In this document: positions 1 through 5,000 of the stretch, piece after piece
How positions within the stretch are numbered: position 1 is the first letter of the stretch
Layout of the letters: each line of letters begins with the position of its first letter
Assembly: GCA_937901225.1 (NCBI GenBank)
Contig: CALCGX010000075.1
Location: 1 to 5,000, forward strand
Reading direction: 5' to 3'
Length of the DNA: 5,000 nt
Source of the DNA: an uncultured Bacteroidales bacterium
GTDB taxonomy: Bacteria > Bacteroidota > Bacteroidia > Bacteroidales > Paludibacteraceae
Notes under the pieces: model-generated
Databases searched by the model: none
What the model was told of the DNA's origin: nothing
Seen by the model: the letters and a program-made list of their open reading frames with translations, nothing else
Position numbers and translations under genes: made by a program

Positions 1-1
1 G

Positions 2-358
2 GGCCGCACCAAGGCTACCGCCCCCGCCATCAACGTCATCGAGAAGAAAGACGAATACAAGGTGCAGGTGGCCGCACCGGGCATGACCAAAGATGACTTC
101 AAAGTGCATGTCAACGACAAAGAGCAACTGGTGATTTCTGTCGAAAAGAAAAAAGAAACCAAAGACGAAGACAAATCTGCAAAATACCTTCGTCGCGAAT
201 TCAACTACACTCATTTCGAACAAGCACTACTTCTCCCCGAGAACGTGGATAAAGAGGCTATCACTGCCAAAGCATGCAGCGGTGTGCTCTGCATCACCCT
301 GCCCAAATTAGCGACAATGCCAGACAAGCAAACTACACGCGTGATTGATATCCAATAA
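2..358 (+). CDS. hsp20: Hsp20/alpha-crystallin family small heat-shock protein (5' end outside window)
   Basis: This is an ATP-independent holdase chaperone that binds unfolding proteins in the cytoplasm as large oligomers. The reading frame is open from the first complete codon, so the 118 visible residues are the C-terminal part of a protein whose family members usually have about 140-150 residues; the N-terminal arm and start codon lie upstream. An internal GTG at 62 could be mistaken for a start, but the frame continues upstream with residues PAINVIEKKDEYKV, the typical beginning of the alpha-crystallin domain. Visible landmarks are that first strand, APGMTKDDFKVHV, a charged Lys/Glu/Asp-rich loop (about residues 49-59), the ACSGVLCITLPK segment matching the family A-x-x-x-G-V-L signature (about residues 91-102), and a C-terminal I-x-I motif (IDI) just before the TAA stop, used in these proteins for subunit contacts. 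It converges on the tRNA-Ser gene. Promoter and regulation cannot be seen. Confidence 0.95.
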   Translation, partial: GRTKATAPAINVIEKKDEYKVQVAAPGMTKDDFKVHVNDKEQLVISVEKKKETKDEDKSAKYLRREFNYTHFEQALLLPENVDKEAITAKACSGVLCITLPKLATMPDKQTTRVIDIQ

Positions 359-444
359 TCATACGGATTTGTTTTTAGTGTTTTTATTGTTTTCAAATCT
401 ATTCTTACAAAATTCCTTATGATGGATTACTTGTAAAAATCTTG
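359..444. other. AT-rich gap between convergent hsp20 and tRNA-Ser
   Basis: This 86-base gap holds no gene. It is T-rich on the plus strand just after the hsp20 stop (several T runs at 369-393). A weak inverted repeat, GATTTG at 366-371 with CAAATC at 394-399, encloses a 22-base T-rich loop. A second weak one, TTACAA at 405-410 with TTGTAA at 431-436, has a 20-base loop. Neither has the GC-rich stem followed by a U run expected of a good intrinsic terminator, so transcription of both flanking genes presumably ends here but no site can be named. Confidence 0.4.
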
Positions 445-531
445 CGGAAAGTGGGGGATTCGAACCCTCGATACGCTTGCGCGTATACCGCATTTCGAGT
501 GCGGCTCTTTCGACCACTCAGACAACTTTCC
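445..531 (-). tRNA. tRNA-Ser (anticodon CGA, decodes UCG)
   Basis: The minus strand folds into a complete 87-base class II tRNA. The 7-bp acceptor stem GGAAAGT/ACTTTCC is perfect, with discriminator G73 as expected for serine tRNAs. The D arm has a 3-bp TCT/AGA stem and a GG in the loop. The anticodon stem CCGCA/TGCGG closes loop CTCGAAA, giving anticodon CGA at plus-strand 495-497. The long variable arm (6-bp ATACGC/GCGTAT stem capped by a GCAA tetraloop) is the hallmark of tRNA-Ser/Leu/Tyr. The T arm GAGGG-TTCGAAT-CCCCC has one A-C mismatch at its second pair. The 3' CCA is not encoded: the bases after the discriminator are CAAG, so a nucleotidyltransferase must add it. The gene lies 71 bases downstream of mfd on the same strand and has its own promoter. 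Confidence 0.97.
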
Positions 532-543
532 TTAAACCGACTG

Positions 544-575
544 CAAAGATATACATTTTTTTTAATATATGCAAA
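544..575 (-). promoter_or_regulatory. Bacteroidota-type promoter for tRNA-Ser
   Basis: On the minus strand, TTTG (plus-strand 572-575) is followed after exactly 20 bases by TATCTTTG (544-551). This matches the primary sigma factor consensus described in Bacteroides: -33 TTTG, then about 20 bases, then -7 TAnnTTTG. The implied transcription start is near 540, about nine bases upstream of the mature tRNA 5' end at 531, a sensible short leader. The spacer is very AT-rich with an A run. The element lies wholly in the 71-base gap after the mfd stop codon, so it points to independent tRNA transcription rather than reliance on mfd read-through. Confidence 0.8.
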
Positions 576-602
576 TATACGGTAATTTTTTTTGAAAAAA
601 TA

Positions 603-3600
603 TTATTCTCCACGCATTTTGCTCAAGATAGTCAGGGCACCCGTAATCGTTTTCACTTGTTGGATCACGGCATAGCGTTTGCCTGTTGGTTTACCTTGTC
701 GATCTTTGTCTTCTACCATACGGCAACGTTGAGGGCGCGAGTAGATAAACTCAATGATTTTGCCAAATGTATCTGATTGCCAATATTTCTCGCTCTTGGT
801 GGTAAAGTACAAACTCAGTCGCTCTTGCTTGAGTATCACTTTTTCTATACCCAATTTGCAGCACAACCAACGCAATCTCACCACATTCAGCAGTTGCTCT
901 GCCTCCTCGGGTAATTGACCAAATCGGTCAATCAGGCGCTTTTGATATTCGAGAAGGGCGTCTTCATTAGTCAGACTGTCTAATTCGCGGTACAAACTAA
1001 TACGTTCGGCAATATTTTCGATGTAAGTGCTTGGAAATCCGAGTGATAAGTCGCTTTCCAGTTGGCTATCGTTGCACCATAATTTTTCATCACTCTGGCG
1101 GGTGGTTTGTTCGATACCAAAGGATAGATCCAGTTGCATCTCATCTTTCAACTCTTGCATGGCTTCGTTGAGGATGCGTTGGTATGTATCGTACCCCAAG
1201 TCGGCAATGAATCCACTTTGCTCAGAGCCCAACATGTTGCCTGCACCTCGAATATCCAAGTCTTGCATCGCCAATTGGAAACCTGCACCCAGTTCGGCGA
1301 AGGTCGTCAATGCATCCAATCTGCGGCGAGCATCGGATGTGAGTAGTTCTCTATCAGGAGTGATGAGGTAGCAATATGCCTTGCGGTTGGAGCGACCTAC
1401 ACGTCCGCGTAGTTGGTGCAAATCGGATAAACCATAGTGTTGTGCCGAGTGGATGATGATGGTATTGACATTGGAGATATCTACTCCCGATTCGATGATG
1501 GTAGTCGAAATTAGGATATCGTAATCGTAGTTGATAAAATCTTCCAATGCTTTTTCCATTTCGCCTTGAGGCATTTGTCCGTGGGCTATGATGGTGCGTG
1601 CATCTGGATAGAGCCGATGGATGCGTTGCTCAATGCGAGGTAACATCTCTATGCGGTTGCATACCACATAGATCTGTCCGTTGCGCTGCATCTCCAATTG
1701 TATAGCCTCCTTGATGATGTCCTCATCGTCTAGCGTAATTAGCTCTGTTTGAACTGGATAGCGATTGGGTGGGGGAGTAGTAATGACACTCAGGTCGCGT
1801 GCCCCGAGGAGCGAGAACTGTAGCGTTCGTGGAATAGGAGTGGCGGTCAGGGTAAGTACATCCACATTGGTGCGTAGTGCCTTGAGTTTCTCCTTGACAG
1901 CTACACCAAATTTCTGTTCCTCGTCTATAATCAGTAGCCCCAAATCTTTCCATGCCACTTGTTTGCCGACCAGCTTGTGTGTCCCTATCAAGATATCAAT
2001 TTTACCATCTTTCAAGTCCGCTAATAGTTCTTTGACTTGTTTGGCAGTCTTGCCCCTACTAATATATTCCACGCGCACGGGGAAATCACGGAAACGCTCT
2101 TTGAAGGTGTTGTAGTGCTGCAATGCCAATACGGTAGTAGGTACTAATACCGCCACCTGTTTGCCGTCTGTAGCTGCTTTGAATGCTGCTCGCATCGCCA
2201 CTTCGGTCTTACCAAATCCCACATCACCACACACTAAGCGGTCCATAGGCATCTTGCTTTCCATGTCATGCTTGATGTCTAAAGTGGCTTTCGCTTGGTC
2301 TGGAGTATCTTCATACAGGAATGATGCCTCCAGCTCGTGCTGCATATATCCGTCGGGAGAAAAAGCAAATCCAGCTTGCTGTTTGCGGGTAGCATACAGT
2401 TGAATCAAATCGCGTGCAATCTCCTTCACTTTGTCTTTGGTGCGCTCTTTCATGCGCTCCCAAGCACCCGAACCGAGACGCGAAATGGTGGGAGTACTAC
2501 CATCTTTACCTTTGTACTTAGCTATGCGATGCAAGTTGTGGATACTGACAAAGATGGTGTCGTTGTTGCGATAGACCAGTTTGATGGTTTCTTGCGAACG
2601 ACCATTGAAGTGGGTGGTTACCAAACCCGCAAACTGACCTATTCCGTGATCCACATGTACCACATAATCACCTACTTGCAATTGGTTGATCTCCTTCAAT
2701 GTCATAATCGCTTTACCGCGACGTGCATTCTCCGAACGCATGGTCACGCGGTGATAGCGCTCAAATATCTGATGGTCGGTATAGCAGCAAATCTTAGCAC
2801 CACGATCGATAAATCCCTCATGCAAGGTGCTATTGACAGCGGTAAAGGAGATGGGAGTGGTGTTTTGATTGTGAGCAATATCTTCGAATATGGACTTGAG
2901 TCGGTCGGTTTGCTTGACTTGCTCAGCAAGAATATAGATGCGGTACCCCTCCTTGATACGTTCGTTCAAATCATCCGTAAGCAAATCAAAATGCTTGTTG
3001 AAAGTAGGTTGAGGTAGGGTGTCAAAGGAGATGGTGTCGTATTGATTAAAGGTGGATTTGTTCCCGATTTCGATGGTAGCACTTTGTTCGATGGCTTTGG
3101 TCAATAATGTGGTATCTTGATTGGTAATCGTACCTTCATATTTATAACGAACGAGTGAAAAATCATTGCTTATCCACAAAGTGTTTTGCGGTAAATAGTC
3201 AATAATCAGTGTCTCTGTGCCATCGTTGGAGTTGGCAGATACGATATCCATCCTATCTACCTTATTTTGTGAGAGTTGTGTTTCTAATTCAAACTCACGA
3301 ATGGAGTCTATCTCATCACCGAAGAAATCTATTCGAAAAGGAATATCATGTGCGTAACTATAAATATCTACTATTCCTCCGCGCACAGCAAATTGTCCAG
3401 GCTCATATACGAAATCTACTCGCTGAAAATGAAGTTCCAGGAGCATTTCTATAAGTTGCGAGATGGCTATTTCCTCGCCTACAGAGAGGGTGATGGTCTT
3501 GCCTTGAAGCGAATCGGGTTGAGGTACACTTTCTGCCAAAGCTTCGGGGTATGTCACAATGATTGGTTTATGTATCCTGCTTCCTGATTCCTGTTTCCTT

Positions 3601-3956
3601 CTTCCCAACAATGTCGTCAATACTTCCGTTCGCTGTACAGCCATTGCCTCGTCGATACCTCCTTGACGGCGACGATGTAGAGTAGGGAAGTAGTACACTT
3701 CGCTTTCGTTGCTAAGTGTCCGTAGATCAGCATATAAGTATTGGGCGTCATCCGCATTATCAAGGACGATGAAACATACGTTGCCTTTGTTGTGTGTATG
3801 CAGCCGAGAGACTAATGCGTTCAATATGAATGCCCTTGCAGAGGCATGCAACCCCTTGAGTAAAAGGTGTTTATTCCCCTTTTTACTCAATTCTTGCGTC
3901 AATACATCCAATTCCGGATGCATGCCAAATAGCTGTTGCAATTCGTTGATTTGCAT
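603..3956 (-). CDS. mfd: Transcription-repair coupling factor Mfd
   Basis: Mfd is the cytoplasmic DNA translocase that recognises RNA polymerase stalled at a lesion, pushes it off with ATP, and recruits UvrA to start nucleotide excision repair. The 1117 residues are close to the usual length (E. coli about 1148). In order: UvrB-like N-terminal module with a degenerate Walker A region (about 34-50) and the YEPGQFAVRGGIVDIYSY...FFGDEIDSIR block (184-220); CarD-like RNA polymerase interaction domain starting near GDYVVHVDHGIG (429-440); RecG-like helicase motor with Walker A GDVGFGKT (577-584, Lys583), DEEQ box (678-681), TATPIPRT (704-711), ESGVDI (822-827), QLRGRVGR (848-855); translocation motif around RGAGNML (903-909); C-terminal TRCF autoinhibitory domain from about 975. 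All catalytic motifs are intact. The start is taken as ATG at 3954-3956 (MQINELQQLFG), with GGAGG eight bases upstream; an in-frame TTG at 3969-3971 lies inside a repeat array and is less likely. Two oddities inside the gene are a 7-base repeat insert (residues 119-128) and an inverted repeat (codons 23-34). Confidence 0.98.
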   Translation of the reverse strand: MQINELQQLFGMHPELDVLTQELSKKGNKHLLLKGLHASARAFILNALVSRLHTHNKGNVCFIVLDNADDAQYLYADLRTLSNESEVYYFPTLHRRRQGGIDEAMAVQRTEVLTTLLGRRKQESGSRIHKPIIVTYPEALAESVPQPDSLQGKTITLSVGEEIAISQLIEMLLELHFQRVDFVYEPGQFAVRGGIVDIYSYAHDIPFRIDFFGDEIDSIREFELETQLSQNKVDRMDIVSANSNDGTETLIIDYLPQNTLWISNDFSLVRYKYEGTITNQDTTLLTKAIEQSATIEIGNKSTFNQYDTISFDTLPQPTFNKHFDLLTDDLNERIKEGYRIYILAEQVKQTDRLKSIFEDIAHNQNTTPISFTAVNSTLHEGFIDRGAKICCYTDHQIFERYHRVTMRSENARRGKAIMTLKEINQLQVGDYVVHVDHGIGQFAGLVTTHFNGRSQETIKLVYRNNDTIFVSIHNLHRIAKYKGKDGSTPTISRLGSGAWERMKERTKDKVKEIARDLIQLYATRKQQAGFAFSPDGYMQHELEASFLYEDTPDQAKATLDIKHDMESKMPMDRLVCGDVGFGKTEVAMRAAFKAATDGKQVAVLVPTTVLALQHYNTFKERFRDFPVRVEYISRGKTAKQVKELLADLKDGKIDILIGTHKLVGKQVAWKDLGLLIIDEEQKFGVAVKEKLKALRTNVDVLTLTATPIPRTLQFSLLGARDLSVITTPPPNRYPVQTELITLDDEDIIKEAIQLEMQRNGQIYVVCNRIEMLPRIEQRIHRLYPDARTIIAHGQMPQGEMEKALEDFINYDYDILISTTIIESGVDISNVNTIIIHSAQHYGLSDLHQLRGRVGRSNRKAYCYLITPDRELLTSDARRRLDALTTFAELGAGFQLAMQDLDIRGAGNMLGSEQSGFIADLGYDTYQRILNEAMQELKDEMQLDLSFGIEQTTRQSDEKLWCNDSQLESDLSLGFPSTYIENIAERISLYRELDSLTNEDALLEYQKRLIDRFGQLPEEAEQLLNVVRLRWLCCKLGIEKVILKQERLSLYFTTKSEKYWQSDTFGKIIEFIYSRPQRCRMVEDKDRQGKPTGKRYAVIQQVKTITGALTILSKMRGE
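3573..3600 (-). repeat. Intragenic 7-base tandem array in mfd
   Basis: Read on the coding strand, four consecutive heptamers AAGGAAA, CAGGAAT, CAGGAAG, CAGGATA fill this stretch (consensus CAGGAAN). Since 7 is not a multiple of 3, each unit is read in a different frame, so the protein shows no repeat: it becomes a polar stretch around RRKQESGSRI (residues 119-128) between two conserved blocks, RTEVLTTLL and IIVTYPEAL. From memory of Mfd relatives the linker here is usually a few residues shorter, so the array probably expanded or replaced a variable loop in the N-terminal UvrB-like module without breaking the frame. Confidence 0.75.
3856..3890. repeat. Inverted repeat within mfd codons 23-34
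   Basis: TTGAGTAAAAGG at 3856-3867 is matched by CCTTTTTACTCAA at 3878-3890. All twelve bases of the left arm pair, with a single unpaired T in the right arm and a 10-base loop. It lies in coding sequence for the peptide LSKKGNKHLLLK. In the mfd transcript it would form a hairpin about 67-101 bases after the start codon, mostly A-U with two G-C pairs at the loop end and two more in the outer stem. No U run follows, so it is not a normal terminator. Confidence 0.65.
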
Positions 3957-3964
3957 ACCCCTCG

Positions 3965-3969
3965 CCTCC
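3965..3969 (-). promoter_or_regulatory. Shine-Dalgarno-like GGAGG for mfd
   Basis: The coding strand reads GGAGG eight bases before the ATG at 3954-3956. It supports this start over the upstream TTG, which overlaps it. The sequence is made by the last clear heptamer of the intergenic array (GTTGGAG) and the next base, so the repeat itself supplies the ribosome-binding site. Many Bacteroidota genes lack a functional Shine-Dalgarno, so its importance is inferred. Confidence 0.55.
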
Positions 3970-4014
3970 AACCTTTAACCTCTAATCTCTAACCTTTCAC
4001 CTCTAACCTCTCAC
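3966..4014 (-). repeat. Intergenic 7-base tandem array between reductase and mfd
   Basis: Seven head-to-tail heptamers on the minus strand, from 4014 down to 3966: GTGAGAG, GTTAGAG, GTGAAAG, GTTAGAG, ATTAGAG, GTTAAAG, GTTGGAG (consensus GTTAGAG). A weaker eighth unit, GCGAGGG, continues to 3959. Every unit is purine-rich on the coding strand and no two adjacent units are identical, so the array is old or degenerate. It fills nearly the whole 54-base gap. The TGA stop of the upstream reductase lies within the first unit, and the mfd GGAGG lies at the last. Several unit junctions give GAGGT or GAGGTGA, resembling the complement of the 16S rRNA tail. Confidence 0.9.
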
Positions 4015-4979
4015 CTAATCAATCTCATTTCCTCTTCTGTAAACTGTATATTATTGATCGCCTGTAGGTTATCATCCAATTGCTTGACGCTACTTGCGCC
4101 TACAATCACGCTCGTCACATCTTGTGCCAGCAACCATGAGATGGCCATTTGCGCCAATGTCTGTCCGCGTTCAGCGGCGATAGCACCCAAGCGCTGTGCG
4201 CGTGCTACGGCTTCGTCGGTCACTTGCTCTGGACGGAGGAAGACGTTCTTGCTTGCACGGCTACCAGCAGGGATGCCGTTGAGATAGCGGTCTGTCAATA
4301 ATCCTTGCGCCAGAGGCGAGAAACAGATAAAGCCAGAACCATTTTCTGTAGCTACGGGCAAGTTCTCGTGTAAGGTCTCTGGGAAGATGATGTTGGCTTT
4401 GTATTGACTAATCACGCAAGGCACATGTGCAGCACGCAGATAATCATATGCTTCTTTCTGTTTATCAGCAGGATAGTTGCTTATTCCTACATACAATGCC
4501 TTACCAGCTCGCACGATGTCCACCAATGCTTGCATGGTCTCTTCGATAGGTGTTTGTGGGTCATAGCGATGCGAATAGAAGATGTCGAAATACTCCAATC
4601 CGGTACGCTTCAAACTTTGGTCGCACGATGCTATCATATATTTGCGCGAACCGCCATTGCCGTAGGGACCGTCCCACATCCAATAGCCTGCTTTAGAGGA
4701 AATCACCATCTCATCGCGATGGCTGGCTAAATCCTCACGCAGTACTTTGCCGAAGGTAATCTCTGCGGTACCTGGCGCAGGACCGTAGTTGTTGGCGATG
4801 TCGAAATGTGTCACGCCTTTATCCCATGCGTGCAATAGCATGGCGCGTGCTACATCTGCTGGATCTTCGCTACCGAAGTTATGCCATAAGCCCAGCGATA
4901 CTGCCGGAAGTTTCAACCCGCTGTTGCCGGTGCGATTATACGCCATGGTATCATATCTTTTTTCACAAGCTTCGTACAT
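4011..4979 (-). CDS. gpr: Aldo/keto reductase, YghZ/Gpr (AKR14) type; likely L-glyceraldehyde 3-phosphate reductase
   Basis: A cytoplasmic NADPH-dependent (beta/alpha)8-barrel reductase. The E. coli relative Gpr (YghZ) reduces L-glyceraldehyde 3-phosphate and also acts on methylglyoxal. The match is close along the chain: LPAVSLGLWHNFG (25-37), FDIANNYGPAPGTAE (59-73), SSKAGYWMWDGPYGNGGSRKY (94-114), QSLKRTGLEYFDIFYSHR (121-138), FSPLAQGLLTDRYLNGIP (220-237) and a C-terminal cofactor segment GASSVKQLDDNLQA (294-307). The catalytic tetrad reads Asp60, Tyr65, Lys96, His137. The ATG at 4977-4979 is preferred because MYEACEKRYDTM aligns with the E. coli N-terminus and AAGGA lies eight bases upstream. 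At 322 residues it is shorter than E. coli Gpr (about 346): it ends at EEEMRLIR, where relatives go on for some 15-20 residues, and the stop lies in the heptamer array. Substrate is inferred from family; physiological role is not shown by context. It may be co-transcribed with mfd downstream. Confidence 0.92.
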   Translation of the reverse strand: MYEACEKRYDTMAYNRTGNSGLKLPAVSLGLWHNFGSEDPADVARAMLLHAWDKGVTHFDIANNYGPAPGTAEITFGKVLREDLASHRDEMVISSKAGYWMWDGPYGNGGSRKYMIASCDQSLKRTGLEYFDIFYSHRYDPQTPIEETMQALVDIVRAGKALYVGISNYPADKQKEAYDYLRAAHVPCVISQYKANIIFPETLHENLPVATENGSGFICFSPLAQGLLTDRYLNGIPAGSRASKNVFLRPEQVTDEAVARAQRLGAIAAERGQTLAQMAISWLLAQDVTSVIVGASSVKQLDDNLQAINNIQFTEEEMRLIR

Positions 4980-4987
4980 AGTGATTT

Positions 4988-4992
4988 TCCTT
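4988..4992 (-). promoter_or_regulatory. Shine-Dalgarno-like AAGGA for the aldo/keto reductase
   Basis: The coding strand has AAGGA within a purine run, eight bases before the ATG at 4977-4979. It supports that start over the internal ATG at codon 12. Only 21 bases upstream of the gene are in the window, so no promoter can be seen. Confidence 0.5.
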
Positions 4993-5000
4993 TCTACATT

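Noticed and set aside
62..64. GTG as the start of the Hsp20 gene.
   Set aside because: The frame stays open upstream to the window edge and encodes the conserved beginning of the alpha-crystallin domain, so the true start is outside the window.
366..399. GATTTG/CAAATC inverted repeat as a terminator for hsp20.
   Set aside because: The stem is only six base pairs with a 22-base loop, and no U run follows the right arm.
586..605. AT-only inverted repeat (T run and A run around a G) after the mfd stop as an intrinsic terminator.
   Set aside because: The stem is wholly A-T with almost no loop, so it is too weak to call. It is better read as AT-rich DNA upstream of the tRNA promoter.
2337..3017. 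A 226-codon open frame on the plus strand, opposite mfd.
   Set aside because: It is antisense to the conserved RNA polymerase interaction and neighbouring parts of Mfd, resembles no protein family, and has no ribosome-binding site. It is a shadow frame.
3957..3971. Upstream in-frame TTG start for mfd at 3969-3971, adding five residues (MEARG).
   Set aside because: The TTG overlaps the GGAGG element and lies inside the heptamer array. The ATG at 3954-3956 has good spacing to GGAGG and begins with a typical Mfd N-terminus.
3959..4014. CRISPR array or telomere-like mobile repeat.
   Set aside because: Units are 7 bases with no spacers, which excludes CRISPR. No transposase, terminal repeats or target-site duplication is visible.
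4011..4979. Potassium channel beta-subunit-like role for the aldo/keto reductase.
   Set aside because: These families are related in sequence, but the WHNFG, NNYGPAPG and YGNGGSRKY blocks fit the YghZ/Gpr group, and no channel gene is nearby.

Overview
The window looks like ordinary chromosomal DNA from a member of the Bacteroidota, most likely the order Bacteroidales. The evidence is a tRNA promoter with the Bacteroides-type -33 TTTG / -7 TAnnTTTG architecture, a tRNA without an encoded CCA end, and protein sequences (Mfd, small heat-shock protein, aldo/keto reductase) that read like Bacteroidales versions from family knowledge. Genus cannot be fixed from the sequence alone.

Layout, left to right. 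Positions 2-358 (+) hold the C-terminal 118 codons of an Hsp20/alpha-crystallin small heat-shock protein whose start lies outside the window. A short AT-rich gap of 86 bases follows, with no gene. Positions 445-531 (-) are a tRNA-Ser with anticodon CGA and a long variable arm, driven by its own promoter at 544-575. Positions 603-3956 (-) are a full-length mfd gene (1117 codons), the transcription-repair coupling factor. Positions 4011-4979 (-) are an aldo/keto reductase of the YghZ/Gpr (AKR14) type. Hsp20 converges on the tRNA. The reductase, mfd and the tRNA all run on the minus strand in that order. The reductase-mfd gap is only 54 bases with no visible promoter, so those two may be co-transcribed, while the tRNA can be transcribed separately.

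No new defence, mobile or biosynthetic system is visible. What stands out is repeat structure. The reductase-mfd gap is almost entirely a degenerate 7-base tandem array (consensus GTTAGAG on the coding strand) that contains the reductase stop codon and the Shine-Dalgarno-like sequence of mfd. The reductase appears to lose its usual C-terminal tail just where the array begins. A second, different 7-base array (consensus CAGGAAN) lies inside mfd and is translated as a polar surface-loop-like insert (residues about 119-128). Between them, mfd codons 23-34 contain a nearly perfect 12-base inverted repeat. These three signals fall within about 450 bases and are the parts worth a second look.
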